From positions 365,001-429,000 of the forward strand of contig CAJNDS010002238.1 of assembly GCA_905221605.1 (NCBI GenBank): DNA of 64,000 nt, written 5' to 3'. Below the pieces are notes generated by a model that saw only the letters and a program-made list of their open reading frames with translations, was not told the DNA's origin and ran no database searches. This document shows positions 12,801 through 59,528 of this stretch, in pieces. Numbering within the stretch: position 1 is the first letter of the stretch; the number at the start of each line of letters is the position of its first letter. The position numbers and the translations under genes are program-made. This DNA comes from Symbiodinium natans (Eukaryota; Sar; Dinophyceae; Suessiales; Symbiodiniaceae).

Positions 12801-15800
12801 TTATTTACGGTTCTAGCTTAGTAGCTCCTTGTAGTCGCACCACAGTAGCCTCAGAGGTAGCTTTACAGTGGCGCTCCTATAGCTTGCCGGATGCCCCCCG
12901 GAACTGCTTCATGTAGAACCACAAGCGCAGGGCTGAGCCAGGATGGCACAAGGTTTTAGTGCTTAGGGTCGTTAGGGTTGAGGGTTTAGGGTTTAGGGTT
13001 TAGGGTTGAGGAGGATGGTTGGTTTCGGGTTTTGGGGTGTAGGCCTTTTGGGGGGCTTGAGGGCTTTAGTAGGGCTTACAAGCTTAGGGTTGCATGGAGT
13101 CAGGGTTCCCAAACCCCAAGCTTCATCTGCCCAGAAGAACAGAACCCGAAGCATCCAGCGGTGCAGGCCGCCATCGAGGCCATGGAGAGCGAGATGCAAA
13201 GCAAGACCCTGGGTGTCCTTCGGCAGCCTTTAGCCTAGGGAGGCCCTTGGGACATTTTGTATTGTCCCCTGTATTGGGTTTAAGAGGGTAATGTTCCTTA
13301 ATTCAAAAAGCGTGCTGAGGCGTTGAAAAGCACTACTAGGCATAATCGCATTTCTTAAACGACCGCCGGATTTTCTAATGAGCACAAGGGAAAATCAGCA
13401 ATTCCGACCAATACTTCCAGAAACTGCGAGAAACTGCCTTACCTGTGAAACGTGTGTGATGTCGCATTAGACTTCAGGGACATCCTAGTAGCGGTTCAGG
13501 ATGATCGTTGCGGCTGGCTAGCTTCAGGGTGTAGACTCGATAAACCCTAAACCCTAAACCCTAAACCCTAAACCCTAAGCCCTAAACTCTAAAACCCCAA
13601 ACTCTAAACCCTAAACCCTAAAACCTTGGACTTCGTTTTTTGTGGAGTTTTGGGGTTGGCCTTCTGGGTTGCAGGGCTTTTGAGGGGCTTAGGCCTTAAG
13701 GTTTTTGGCTTTGGGTCGTAAGCTCTGAAAGCTTGCTCTAATCTGATCATCCCATGCAGTCCTTAGACCCTGAACCCTGAACCCTGAGCCCTGAACCCTG
13801 AACCCTGAACCCTAAACCCTGAACCCTGAAATCCTGAACCCTGAACCCTGAACCCTGAACCCTGACCCCTGAGCCCTGAACCCTGAACCCTAAACCCTGA
13901 ACCCGGAAACCCTGAACCCTGAACCCTGAGCCCTGAACCCTGATCCCTCTTAAACCCTAAAGCCCTGCGTTGGTCGTTTCGACCTAAGGGCCTCTCCGAA
14001 GAGGAAGAAGCACAGTTGCAGCAACTGGGCGAGGCGTCCGAGGGGGAGGGAGAGGGAGGGAGTGGTTGCGGTTTAGGGTTTAGGGTTTAGGGTTTAGGGT
14101 TTAGGGTTTAGGGTTTAGGGTTTAGGGTTTAGGGTTTAGGGTTTAGGGTTTAAGGTTTAGGGTTGAGGTTTTACCTATTTCGGGATGACTGATCTGCCCC
14201 GTGAAGTCCTGGAGCCTGAGGCCACCCCCTCCATGCTCCCAGTCCTTAAGGACTGGCAGCTTGCAACCAGGACTTCAAAAATCCTGAAACTGGCTCTACA
14301 CCCAGCATCAACCGTTCGGGGTCATGTACTCTACCAGGACACTGAACCTGAACCCTGAACTCTGAACCCTAAAGGCCCTAAACCCTAAACCCGAAACTCC
14401 TAACACCCAAGCCCTAAACCCTAAACCCACAGCTTCCCAAAAGACGGTTTCTTGGTTGGCCGGTTTCAACACGGGGCTAAATGAGCCTTAGGTGGCCTTT
14501 GTATCTGCACATATACCCTACTTATTGTTCAACAACTACCCATGTTCCCTTCAACGAGGTTGCTTGGGCGGAATCCATGCTGGAGTAATCTACCTTGTGC
14601 TAGGCCCAGACCGCAACCAAATTCCTAGACCCTAAACCCTAAACCCTAAACTCCCAAATTTCCTGAACCCTACACAAGGAGTTGCAGGAGGCGGACAAGT
14701 CGTTCAGCACTCAGCTCGTGCAAAGCCATAGCCCCCCCCCCCCCAAAAAAAAAAAAAGAAAGAAGAAGCAGAAGCAGAAGAAAGAAGAAGCAGAAGCAGA
14801 AGCAGAAGCAGAAGCAGAAGCAGAAGCAGAAGCAGAAGCAGAAGCAGAAGCAGAAGCAGAAGAAGAAGAAGAAGAAGAAGAAGAAGAAGAAGAAGAAGAA
14901 GAAGAAGAAGAAGAAGAAGAAGAAGAAGAAGAAGAAGAAGAAGAAGAAGAAGAAGAATATGAAGAAGGTACTAATACAATTAAAGAAGTGCGTAAACTCA
15001 ATGTTCGGCTCTGCGAAAGGCTACATCGCATCGCTCCCCCAGCCCTTTCCCAAGAAATCTCAAACTTCCCCTACTTAGGTTCTAGGCTCTTGGGGGTTTG
15101 AGGGGAGGATTGGGGGATCCTGACTACTGGGATCCAACGGAGGGTTTCTTCTAGGGTTTTAGGCTTTGTGGGATGCTGTGTTTTGTTCTTTTTGGGCTTC
15201 TTGGCTCCTTTCAAACTAGCTATAAGCTACAGGGCTTTACAAGGCTGAGGCTTTCTAAGTTTTTGGGGTTTGGAGGGTTTCTATTCTTGGGGTGCGCCTT
15301 CCGTTTGCCACCCTGAACCCTAAACTTTCCCAAGCCCTGCAAAGCAAGCTGCAAGCCTCCCACTTCACACCTTGAGAAGCCTGAGCCGTCAACCTTAAAA
15401 CCCCCCAAAAGCCCTAAACATATGCTACTTCTTGCTCACCCCCAAACATGGCGTCAGAAATTCAAAAGCGGACCTTGCCGTTTTTAGGCCTCAGGGCCTT
15501 AGGGGTTTGCTGGCGTTAGCCCTCCCAACCCCCCTTCCTCCTTCCTGCACATCTTAAAGGGCACTTGGTGGTCTTGGTTTAGGGCTCTTCTTCCTGGTAG
15601 CGAAATAGCGAGCAGCAAGTAGTGCCCGAACTTGCCCTCCCCCCTCCTTCAGGCTACTGGAGTCAGATGAGAAGTGCCACCAACTCGACAGGGAAATCAA
15701 AGGCTCCAGACAGTGTAGGGCCCTATACCCTAAACCCTAAACCCTAAACCCTAAACCCTAAACCCTAAACCCTAACCCTAAACCCTAAACCCTAAACCCT

Positions 15801-17980
15801 AAACCCTAAACCCTGGGCCCCCTGAACTAAACCCGAAAGCGTGAACTCTGAGCCCAATCCTGACACTCCAAACACAAGGGGCAGGATTGGAGTGTAGGGG
15901 CATTTTTAGTGCTTGGCTGGGGGGGGGGGGGGGGGGTGGGTGTTTATTTCGGGGGTTTCGGTTGGGGCTGTTCCATCCCTACTAAAACCCCTGCTCTCTG
16001 TGTTAAAAAATATTTTGTATGCATGCAAGATAAAGGGTTTGGGACGTGGGCATCATGCTTTTTTTTGGGTACCCGCATACAAACTAGGGGTACCCTAAAT
16101 ACAGAGTCGTGTGTCTAGGAGCGACCCCACCAGGAAGGAACTGATCGAATGAAATCCCAAACCCTTTATAAACCAGAACACAGCGCTAAACCCGAAGCCC
16201 CACAACCCATAAACCCTGTAAACTTTAAACCCCTAACCCCTCAACCCCTGCAATCCCCGAAAGCCCACACACCAGAAGCCCCTTAACCCCCAAACCCCCG
16301 CAAACCTCTAAAGCCTAAACCCGGAACCGCCGCAAAACCCCCTACAGCCTAAAGCCCCCTTAAGCCTTAACCCCTACAACTCTTAAACCCTAGTCACCTA
16401 CAAACCCCTCGTCCCAACCTCCTTCAAACCTTAAACCCTCAATCCACCCCAAACCCGAAAGCCTTCATGCCTTGGTCTCTCCACCCTGCCATGGATTCAA
16501 GGTTTTTTCTTTTTCGCTGGGTGTTGGGGGGCTTCAGAGTGCAAACCTCTAGAATCCCTAGAGCCCCGCAAATGGCCCCAAAAACCCTTCCTAAAGACCC
16601 CCAAAATCGAAATCCTGAAGCCCCCGAGTCCCCTCTCTGCCTAGGAAGCCCTGGGGTACCCTCACCTTTGCTATAAAACGCTTTAAGCAACAGATGCGAC
16701 GGAGGGACGTTTGTTTTGTCCGTGTTAGGGTTTAGGGTTTCGCGTTTAGGGCTTAGGGTTAGGGTTTAGGGCTTAGGGTTTAGGGTTTAGGGTTCAGGGT
16801 TTAGGGTTCAGGGTTTAGGGTTTAGGGTTTAGGGTTTCGGGGGAACCTCCAGCCACCCAAATGCAGGAAAGGAGCTCCATCTCAAGGACTTCCTGCGAAA
16901 GCGCCTGGTCGAAGTGGAGGCCCTGATGCCTACCAAAGGGCAGGGTTCAGGGTTTGGGGTTTGGGGTTTTGGGTTTAGGGTTTAGGTTAGGGTTTAGGGT
17001 TTAGGGTCTAGGGTCTAGGGTGTAGGGTCTAGGGTCTAGGGTTGAGGGTTGAGGGCTGAGGGTTTAGGGTTTAGGGTTTATGGTTTAGTGTTTAGGGTGT
17101 AGGGTGTAGTGTAGGGTGTAGGTTGTAGGGTTTAGGGTTTAGGCTTCAGAGTTCTCCCAGGTAAAGTTTGCATTCAGTGCTTAGGGTCTTGGGACCCAGC
17201 AGTATTCGTTGCCTGGACAAGGCTGCTTTGCCGATCACGTCCAAATACTGAGCCCTAAGTTCCTCAACCCCTAGCCTTCAACAAAACAGTTTAGGTTTTA
17301 GGGTTTAGGGTTTAGGGTTTAGGGTTTAGGGTTAGGGTTTAGGGTTCAAGCCCTGCCCAGCACCCCAGACATGGCACAGGCCGAGCTCCGTCGCGATCTT
17401 CCTGGCGACCACGAGGACTTTACTGGGTGTCTGCGTTTAGGGTCTAGAGTTTCAGGATCAGGGTTTAGGGTTTAGGGTTTAGGGTTTAGGGTTTAGGGTT
17501 TAGGGTTTAGCGCCTGAACCCAAACTCCCCCGTCCCGCCCCCAAGAGCAAGCTGTTTTCAGTTCAGCGACCTTTCAGGAGCGACTGGTGGAGCGGAAGAA
17601 GGCCCCCTTTGTTTCATGTGGTGCTTGTCGTGCTCAGGGGATTTGGGAGACACAGGGTTTAGGGTGTAGGGTTTAGGATTTAAAGGGCTGAAACAGGTCA
17701 ACTCCTGAAACATGTCTTTCTCAGGGCGTCTCCTATCTTGAGTTCGAGTCATCGGTTGTTTCAGAAGAAAGCTACGCGAAGAAAGCTACGCCTTTCCTCA
17801 TGATCTCTCTTCTACTCTTGTGTTCTTTAATGCATCTTGGTGGGTGTCTCCTTTGTGGCAGGCAGGCCGGCCAGCACAAGAGCCACACATGTTCCTTGCT
17901 ATTTGAACAACCTCCCCCGCGGTGGTCAGGCGGTCGACCGACTCGAACGTGTACAGAAGGAGTCGGAAAACTCCCTCAAG
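2181..17980 (+). CDS. SMC3: SMC3-like cohesin subunit, partial multi-exon gene
   Basis: At least 13 small exons join in phase into about 190 codons following the SMC3 order. First comes the end of the hinge (YPAVQQVFG then RTMVCSTLELCDE, then KHGLDAITMDGDK; the family has a G-[KR]-T-[LM]-[VI]-C segment and a [LM]-[DE]-G-D segment here). Next comes the C-terminal coiled coil, including GLSEEEEAQLQQLGE and FLRKRLVEVE, which match the family's 'LS-x-E/D-E' and 'LRKRLxxxE' stretches. SMC3 is one arm of the cohesin ring that holds sister chromatids together. Donors are GC (most), GA or GT; acceptors are AG followed mostly by G. The gene begins upstream of the window. The ATPase C-terminal part (ABC signature, Walker B) was not found after 18 kb, so the gene is interrupted, truncated, or continued by exons I missed. 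A ubiquitin-like/RCC1 pseudogene lies in the 7425-9697 intron. Confidence 0.72.
2732..2918 (-). repeat. CCCTAAA array
   Basis: About 26 near-perfect 7-bp units in CCCTAAA orientation, with single-unit variants such as CACTAAA and CCCTAAG. It lies inside the first visible SMC3 intron. Confidence 0.95.
3187..3346 (-). repeat. CCCTAAA array with CCCTCAA block
   Basis: About 22 units. Near 3247-3277 consecutive units share the variant CCCTCAA, a small homogenised block. The array ends four bases before the next SMC3 exon's acceptor. Confidence 0.93.
3350..3386 (+). CDS. SMC3: SMC3 exon (hinge)
   Basis: Reads (R)TMVCSTLELCDE, matching the SMC3 segment after G-[KR]. It is preceded by a CCCTAAA array and CTGAG acceptor. 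The chosen GT donor (GATGAG|GTCC) gives the residue spacing expected between T-[LM]-[VI]-C and the AITMDGD motif. Confidence 0.65.
3428..3555 (+). repeat. degenerate TTTAGGG array
   Basis: TTTAGGG units with frequent TTCAGGG and TTTGGGG variants, just after the SMC3 exon at 3350-3386. Confidence 0.85.
3658..3915. repeat. TA and inverted TATG/CATA microsatellite
   Basis: An AT dinucleotide run is followed by about 25 units of TATG and then an inverted run of CATA units, with the turn at about 3834-3850. The two halves could fold into a long hairpin. The open frames across it (repeating Tyr/Val/Cys/Met or His/Thr) are repeat artefacts. Confidence 0.95.
3943..3990 (+). CDS. SMC3: SMC3 exon (conserved DGD motif)
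   Basis: Reads VSTKHGLDAITMDGDK after a CAGCAG acceptor and ends at a GC donor (AAG|GCCG). The LDAITMDGD core matches the SMC3 hinge signature (for example LNAITLDGD in budding yeast, from memory). Phase 0 at both ends. Confidence 0.75.
4026..4160 (+). repeat. TTTAGGG array
   Basis: About 18 near-perfect units beginning 35 bp after the SMC3 GC donor at 3991, the usual placement in this window's introns. Confidence 0.95.
4173..4214 (+). CDS. possible SMC3-gene exon
   Basis: A GAAG acceptor, an open 14-codon stretch (AFMGLDQLMDWFFK) and a CAAG|GC donor fit the exon rules of this gene and keep phase 0. The expected SMC3 sequence here (lysine-glycine then LTGGY) is absent, so this may be a false exon or an unusual insert. 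Confidence 0.3.
4440..5140 (-). repeat. long CCCCTAAA (8-bp) array
   Basis: The dominant unit is the octamer CCCCTAAA (TTTAGGGG on the other strand), homogeneous from about 4585 to 4740 and 4950 to 5125, with CCCCTGAA units near 4925-4965. It differs from the heptamer arrays around it. Confidence 0.95.
5200..5440 (+). repeat. degenerate TTTTAGGGG array
   Basis: GGGGTTTTA-type units (mixed 9/8 bp) follow the CCCCTAAA array in inverted orientation. The pair could form a long hairpin. Confidence 0.85.
5441..6720. other. intronic sequence, no gene seen
   Basis: Part of the SMC3 intron between 4215 and 7376. It holds scattered single CCCTAAA/TTTAGGG units and a poly-G run near 6505-6525. No exon matching the expected LTGGY segment of SMC3 was found. 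Short open frames here have no coding character I can defend. Confidence 0.5.
6727..6902 (-). repeat. CCCTAAA array with CCCCAAA block
   Basis: About 24 units. Positions 6812-6835 are homogenised for the variant CCCCAAA. Confidence 0.92.
7028..7125 (+). repeat. TTTAGGG array
   Basis: About 13 units, the last few of the variant TTTGGGG. Confidence 0.92.
7285..7371 (-). repeat. CCCTAAA array
   Basis: About 12 units ending directly before the acceptor of the SMC3 exon at 7377. Confidence 0.92.
7377..7424 (+). CDS. SMC3: SMC3 exon (coiled coil)
   Basis: Reads AKVDAIRPRLVGIEQE between an AGAG acceptor and a GAG|GC donor, phase 0 at both ends. It fits the start of the C-terminal coiled coil of SMC3. 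A CCCTAAA array abuts it upstream and a TTTAGGG array starts 23 bp downstream. Confidence 0.65.
7447..7550 (+). repeat. TTTAGGG array
   Basis: About 15 units; three consecutive TCTAGGG variants near 7503-7525. Confidence 0.93.
7804..8026 (+). other. 5' flank shared with another RCC1-gene copy
   Basis: This stretch aligns by eye with the flank of the copy at 62326 (about 62067-62325). It includes the segments GGTTCGATGG, AGACCTGGG, CACTTGCAG and CTGGGGTGAGGTGACAA. The CTTGCAG could be a trans- or cis-splice acceptor, and the duplicated unit therefore includes upstream sequence. Confidence 0.65.
8027..8667 (+). pseudogene. ubiquitin-like/RCC1-repeat gene, frameshifted short copy
   Basis: The ATG at 8027 starts an N-terminal ubiquitin-like domain (SVSVHVHLLSAKSVSLATEP, then GRLLTTSG and VLTLHAGQ). 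Three 41-residue RCC1/BLIP-II-like repeats follow, each with ADGxVVTWG and GGDSSAxQEQL. The intact copies in this window have ten. An extra 8 bp at 8216-8223 (TCCAAGAC, an imperfect duplication of the preceding bases) shifts the frame after residue LQD and leads to an early stop, while the repeats continue in another frame to a TAG at 8665. The proteins probably form a beta-propeller attached to a ubiquitin fold; their role is not known to me. The copy lies in an SMC3 intron and is intronless. Confidence 0.85.
8668..9340. other. 3' flank of RCC1 copy, then unique intron sequence
   Basis: About 8668-8890 aligns by eye with the flank after the copy ending at 45098 (shared ATCACAACA and CTTCAGCCA pieces near 8830-8870 and 45495-45540). 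The remainder to 9340 shows no gene I can support. Confidence 0.55.
9589..9655 (+). repeat. TTTAGGG short array
   Basis: About nine units including two TTTCGGG variants, ahead of the SMC3 exon at 9698. Confidence 0.85.
9698..9734 (+). CDS. SMC3: SMC3 exon (coiled coil)
   Basis: CCTGCAG acceptor, then VQAANTQIDEIQ and one base, ending at a CAAG|GC donor. The single base joins the two leading bases of the next exon to make a glycine codon. Confidence 0.65.
9748..9958 (+). repeat. TTTAGGG array changing to a 10-bp unit
   Basis: Heptamers run to about 9800. From about 9825 the unit becomes the decamer GTTTAGGGTT, repeated about 13 times. Confidence 0.95.
10197..10269 (+). repeat. TTTAGGG array
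   Basis: About ten perfect units within the SMC3 intron 9735-11519. Confidence 0.95.
10461..10545. repeat. GA-rich microsatellite
   Basis: AGAGAC hexamers pass into GA dinucleotides. Confidence 0.9.
11165..11500 (-). repeat. CCCTAAA array
   Basis: About 42 units with scattered CCCTAGA, CCCTAAG and CGAAAACGC interruptions. It ends about 20 bp before the SMC3 acceptor at 11519. Confidence 0.94.
11520..11542 (+). CDS. SMC3: SMC3 exon (coiled coil), 23 bp
   Basis: GACAG acceptor, then (G)RVSRQEE and a GAG|GC donor. Two leading bases complete the glycine codon begun at 9734. Micro-exons of this size are only credible because the phases on both sides agree. Confidence 0.6.
11588..11680 (+). repeat. 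TTTAGGG array
   Basis: Heptamers with TTTGGGG and CTCAGG variants about 45 bp after the GC donor. Confidence 0.85.
11775..11865 (-). repeat. CCCTAAA array
   Basis: Degenerate units followed by a poly-C run at about 11876-11890. Confidence 0.85.
11993..12080 (+). repeat. TTTAGGG array
   Basis: About 12 perfect units in the intron between SMC3 exons at 11542 and 13167. Confidence 0.95.
13167..13212 (+). CDS. SMC3: SMC3 exon (coiled coil)
   Basis: GTGCAG acceptor, then AAIEAMESEMQSKTL plus one base at a GT donor. It matches the position of the SMC3 stretch containing A-M-E-S shortly before L-S-x-E-E. The 3' end is uncertain (a GC donor at 13201 is possible), and the junction to the next exon is not phase-perfect unless that exon starts at 13963. 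Confidence 0.55.
13540..13622 (-). repeat. CCCTAAA array
   Basis: About 11 units with CCCTAAG and CTCTAAA variants. Confidence 0.9.
13767..13952 (-). repeat. CCCTGAA-variant array
   Basis: About 25 units, nearly all with the variant CCCTGAA in place of CCCTAAA: a homogenised variant block. Confidence 0.93.
13989..14033 (+). CDS. SMC3: SMC3 exon (LSxEE motif)
   Basis: CTAAG acceptor, then GLSEEEEAQLQQLGE and a GAG|GC donor. It corresponds to the SMC3 stretch that reads L-S-x-E-[ED] followed by a leucine-rich heptad. An upstream acceptor at 13961 would add LRWSFRPK and give a consistent phase with the previous exon. Confidence 0.65.
14068..14170 (+). repeat. TTTAGGG array
   Basis: About 14 perfect units starting 35 bp after the GC donor. 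Confidence 0.95.
14688..14725 (+). CDS. SMC3: SMC3 exon (coiled coil)
   Basis: TTGCAG acceptor, then EADKSFSTQLVQ plus two bases. To stay in frame with the next exon it must end at CAAAG|CC, an apparent CC donor, or equivalently at CAAA|GC with the acceptor shifted by one base. Confidence 0.55.
14745..14958 (+). repeat. GCAGAA then GAA microsatellite
   Basis: A poly-A run, then GAAGCA hexamers (to about 14860), then about 30 GAA trinucleotides. The long open frame (alternating Glu-Ala then poly-Glu) is a repeat artefact; it sits inside the SMC3 intron 14726-15652. Confidence 0.95.
15653..15702 (+). CDS. SMC3: SMC3 exon (coiled coil)
   Basis: CTTCAG acceptor, then (R)LLESDEKCHQLDREIK plus one base, ending AAAG|GC. 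The single base joins the next exon to give G-K-E-L. Confidence 0.6.
15729..15815 (-). repeat. CCCTAAA array
   Basis: About 12 units starting 27 bp after the donor at 15703. Here the array order in the intron is reversed (CCCTAAA first, TTTAGGG at 16725-16838 last). Confidence 0.93.
15816..16724. other. intronic sequence, no gene seen
   Basis: Contains a poly-G run (about 15917-15938) and a stretch of degenerate CCCTAAA-like units at 16150-16440. No reading frame stands out. Confidence 0.5.
16725..16838 (+). repeat. TTTAGGG array
   Basis: Heptamers with TTCAGGG variants ending just before the SMC3 exon at 16867. Confidence 0.9.
16867..16919 (+). CDS. SMC3: SMC3 exon (LRKR motif)
   Basis: ATGCAG acceptor; reads (G)KELHLKDFLRKRLVEVE and ends GTGGAG|GC. 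The FLRKRLxEVE core matches the 'LRKRLxxVE' segment of SMC3's distal coiled coil, one of the strongest single matches in this gene. Confidence 0.75.
16945..17150 (+). repeat. variant TTTAGGG array
   Basis: Successive short blocks of TTTGGGG, TCTAGGG, TTGAGGG and TGTAGGG, each repeated two or more times. Confidence 0.9.
17380..17415 (+). CDS. SMC3: SMC3 exon (coiled coil)
   Basis: GCACAG acceptor, then AELRRDLPGDHE ending at a GA donor (GAG|GACT), which keeps phase 0 with the next exon. GC and GT donors nearby would change phase. Confidence 0.5.
17455..17512 (+). repeat. TTTAGGG array
   Basis: About eight perfect units 40 bp after the SMC3 donor. Confidence 0.92.
17930..17980 (+). CDS. SMC3: SMC3 exon (coiled coil), last recognised
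   Basis: GGTCAG acceptor, then AVDRLERVQKESENSLK ending AAG|GA. The heptad-rich sequence suits the descending coiled coil. A weaker continuation (LQENLERLSR) is visible near 18405-18437 but its phase was not resolved. Confidence 0.5.
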
Positions 17981-18920
17981 GACCCGAGGATTCAGTTTGG
18001 GCTTCCAGTCGGGGGTGTTAATTTGGCTTCTACAGTGTCGGGTCTGAATGCTGCTCGGGGCCCAGAACACCACGCTGAGGATTCGAGATCTGGTGTGTCC
18101 CAGAGACATCCTGCCTCAAGCTTTGGTCCTGGTCGGAACCCAACCTTGTGCACAACATGAACCCTAGGATGTCTGGCTCAAATACTCGCACATTACGGTA
18201 CGTGCCCCTAAACCCGAAACCCTGGACCCTGAACCCTAAACCCTATTTCTAGGGTTCCCTTTTGGCTCGAAAGACCACGCCACGCTGCCAACCCTCCAAC
18301 TCCCTGGGGTTGAGGGTTAGAGATTTCAAGCCCAGTGCCCGAGTCCCAAGCTACAGCGAACTCGTAGCGGAGACGCCGAACGTAGGGTTTGGGGGTTGCA
18401 AGAAAATCTCGAGAGGCTGAGCAGGCTTTGCGTGTGGCTTCGGGACTTTTGAACTCACGTGCGCCGAATCCCTCAACATGAGCGTGCGTGGGTGATGGAG
18501 GTGAGTTCAGAGTTTTCAGGTTCGTGTGCAGGATGCCAAAACCCGCACTTGAGCCCCTAGCTCCTAGGAATCACTACTCCCCAAGCCACGAATCACAGCT
18601 GCGCGGCCTCGCAGCACACAGCTTCAAGCTCCCTTTGTCAACTGTCGTCCGCTTCCACACATGGCCAAGATTGTGGATCCGGTGGGCCTCCTGACGGAGA
18701 TCTAGTGTTCTGCCAGTAGGGCCCAATGGTAACATAGGGGTCGGAAAAATTGCAACTAGTTTTCCCTTAGCCCTTATGGTCCCTTCATAAAGATACGCCC
18801 CAAAATCCTATTCTTATTATTCAAGCCCCTATATTGCCTCTATAGTCAGGTTCACTTGTTCCTTTTGGCTCCGTTCTGGCTTCTCTTCTCAGGGAGTCCT
18901 CCTCTTCCCCTTCGTGGTCC
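17981..18920. other. unique sequence, possible SMC3 remainder
   Basis: No ABC signature (LSGGQ-type) or Walker B reading was found. About 18740-18845 belongs to a dispersed short element, listed separately. Confidence 0.45.
18740..18845. mobile_element. dispersed short element, copy 1
   Basis: Shares AACTAGT, CCCTTATGGTCCCTT, ATAAA-ATAC, CCTATTC and CCCCTATAT segments in the same order with stretches at about 35020-35125 and 52370-52450. The opening bases resemble the terminal repeat of the element at 61921-62024, so this may be a divergent MITE. Confidence 0.5.
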
Positions 18921-18922
18921 CT

Positions 18923-19040
18923 AAGCCCTAAACCCTAAACCCTAAACCCTAAACCCTAAACCCTAAACCCTAAACCCTAAACCCTAAACCCTAAACCCTA
19001 AACCCTAAACCCTAAACCCTAAACCCTAAACCTTAAACCC
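18923..19040 (-). repeat. CCCTAAA array
   Basis: About 16 perfect units. Confidence 0.95.
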
Positions 19041-19524
19041 CAAACCGTAGTGCTGGGGCCCTTCACGGAAAGTGCATCTCAGAACAGGCCGTAGAACACT
19101 TTGGGGATTCAGGGGTTTAGGGTGTAGGGTTGAACCCCAAACCCCAAACCCTGAACCCTACTAGGCTGTTCAGCATTATACTCATGTACTTTGTGGGTTC
19201 TGGGTTTCCTATTTTAGGCAAGTAGACCAAAAAACGTGTGTACTTGTTCTTCCTTGGGTCACTGAAAAGCTGAGCCTACACTACCCCAAACAATCCGCAG
19301 AAACCCTGAACCATCCTTTTTGGAGTCTGGGGCTACATAGGGCAAAAAAGAGCTGTATAGGGTCATATAGGGCCTTGTAGGGTTATATAGGTTTATGTAG
19401 AGCTACAGACGGTTTAGGGTTCAGAGTTTAAAGGGTTGAGGGTGTAAACCTCCACAGAAGTCAGGCAGTCCTCCACGCCAGGAACCTTTCAGGCCTCGAC
19501 CCTTAAACGCAACACCCTGCAGCC

Positions 19525-19716
19525 CGAAACCCCAAACCCCAAACCCCAAACCCCAAACCCCAAACCCCAAACCCCAAACCCCAAACCCCAAACCCCAAAC
19601 CCTACAACCTAAACCCTAAACACTTAACCCTAAACCCTAAACCCTAAACCCTAAACCCTAAACCCTAAACCCTAAACCCTAAACCCTAAACCCTAAACCC
19701 TAAAACCCTAAACCGA
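19525..19716 (-). repeat. CCCCAAA block then CCCTAAA array
   Basis: About 11 units of CCCCAAA (19525-19600) pass sharply into about 14 units of CCCTAAA: two homogenised variants side by side. Confidence 0.95.
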
Positions 19717-19734
19717 GGCTGGGATACGGCCAAG

Positions 19735-19791
19735 GACTGGGCCTGGATCCTTTCACTCGCAGCCACTGTGGCCGCCTGGTTGCTGCGAAAG
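19735..19791 (+). CDS. probable exon encoding a membrane segment
   Basis: After a CCAAG acceptor the frame reads DWAWILSLAATVAAWLLRK, a convincing transmembrane helix. It may be the N-terminal membrane anchor of the flotillin-like gene that follows. Phase 0 into the next exon would need an odd GG donor at 19792, so the end is uncertain. Confidence 0.45.
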
Positions 19792-19794
19792 GGT

Positions 19795-20045
19795 TTAGGG
19801 TTCAGAGGGTGTAGAGGATGTAGATGGGTTTAGCGGGTTTAGAGGGTTTGGAGGGTTTAGAGGGTTTAGAGGGTTTAGAGGGTTTAGAGGGTTTAGAGGG
19901 TTTAGAGGGTCTCGAGGGTCTAGAGGGTCTAGAGGGTCTAGAGGGTCTAGACTAGAGGGTGTAGAGGATGTAGATGGGTTTAGAGGGTTTAGAGGGTTTG
20001 GAGGGTTTAGAGGGTTTAGAGGGTTTAGATGGTTCAGAGGTAAAC
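19795..20045 (+). repeat. GGGTTTAGA (9-bp) array
   Basis: Nonamers GAGGGTTTA with a GAGGGTCTA block at about 19910-19955; a roughly 65-bp segment is repeated at each end (GTGTAGAGGATGTAGATGGG at about 19807 and 19957). Confidence 0.93.
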
Positions 20046-20134
20046 CCAACATCCCATCCTTCAGCCAAAGCCTACGCCCCAAACCCTGAAACTTTGGCTT
20101 TGTGACCCCAAACCTTCACCTTCCACCCACATTA

Positions 20135-20300
20135 AACCCTAAACCCTAAACCTTAAACCCTAAACCCTAAACCCTAAACCCTAAACCCTAAACCCCAATC
20201 CCTAAACCCTAAACCCTAAACCCAATCCCTAAACCCTAAACCCTAAACCCCAATCCCTAAACCCTAAACCCTAAACTCTAAACCCTAAACCCTAAACCCG
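20135..20300 (-). repeat. CCCTAAA array
   Basis: About 24 units with several CCCCAAT interruptions, ending 30 bp before the flotillin exon acceptor at 20328. Confidence 0.93.
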
Positions 20301-20328
20301 GAACCCTAGTAAGCCCCTGGCAAGTCAG

Positions 20329-58909
<38,581 letters not shown>

Positions 58910-58921
58910 AGGCCGCCGACC

Positions 58922-59052
58922 CCCTAAACCCTAAACCCTAAACCCTAAACCCTAAACCCTAAACCCTAAACCCTAAACCCTAAACCCTAAACCCTAAACC
59001 CTAAACCCTAAACCCTAAACCCTAAACCCTAAACCCTAAACCCTAAACCCAA
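58922..59052 (-). repeat. CCCTAAA array
   Basis: About 18 perfect units just after the flotillin-like stop codon. Confidence 0.95.
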
Positions 59053-59430
59053 CAGGCCCGAAACCTCTCAACCCCTCAAACCCCTAACCCTAAACCCCAC
59101 ACCCTATACCCAGAACCCTAATCCCTCAAGAACCCTCACTCCAGGTTTTGAGCCTCTGTGGGTCTAATGCTCTTGTCTTTAGGGTAGCCATGGCCCTCTT
59201 CGGGTACGTACGTCGCGGCATGGGTACAGCGCCTTCTGAGCCATACTCCATGAAAAAGTTGTGCGGGAATGTGTGTGGGAGGTGCCGGTTGAATTGTAGT
59301 TTCCTGCTGTGTCCAGCGAAATCTGGCACGATGTGCCGTGGTCCCTAACCTAAACTGTAAGCCCCAAACCCCTGAACCCAAAACCCTAAACCCAAAATTA
59401 AACCCAAAAACCCTAAATTTCGCCAGGGAG
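59053..59430. other. intergenic; small Cys-rich ORF not called
   Basis: An ATG at 59190 opens a 52-codon Cys-rich frame (ending CPAKSGTMCRGP) with no recognised family. Otherwise unique sequence. Confidence 0.35.
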
Positions 59431-59438
59431 TGGGGGTG

Positions 59439-59482
59439 AGGGAGGGGGGGGAGAGGGGGGGGGGAGGGGGGGGAGGGGGGGG

Positions 59483-59528
<46 letters not shown>

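Noticed and set aside
14682-15101. 139-codon Glu/Ala-rich protein
   Set aside because: The frame is a GAA/GCAGAA microsatellite inside an SMC3 intron; only its first part overlaps a probable exon.
18255-18275. Relict dinoflagellate spliced-leader sequence (TTTTGGCTC)
   Set aside because: Only nine bases match the end of the leader and the flanking bases do not.
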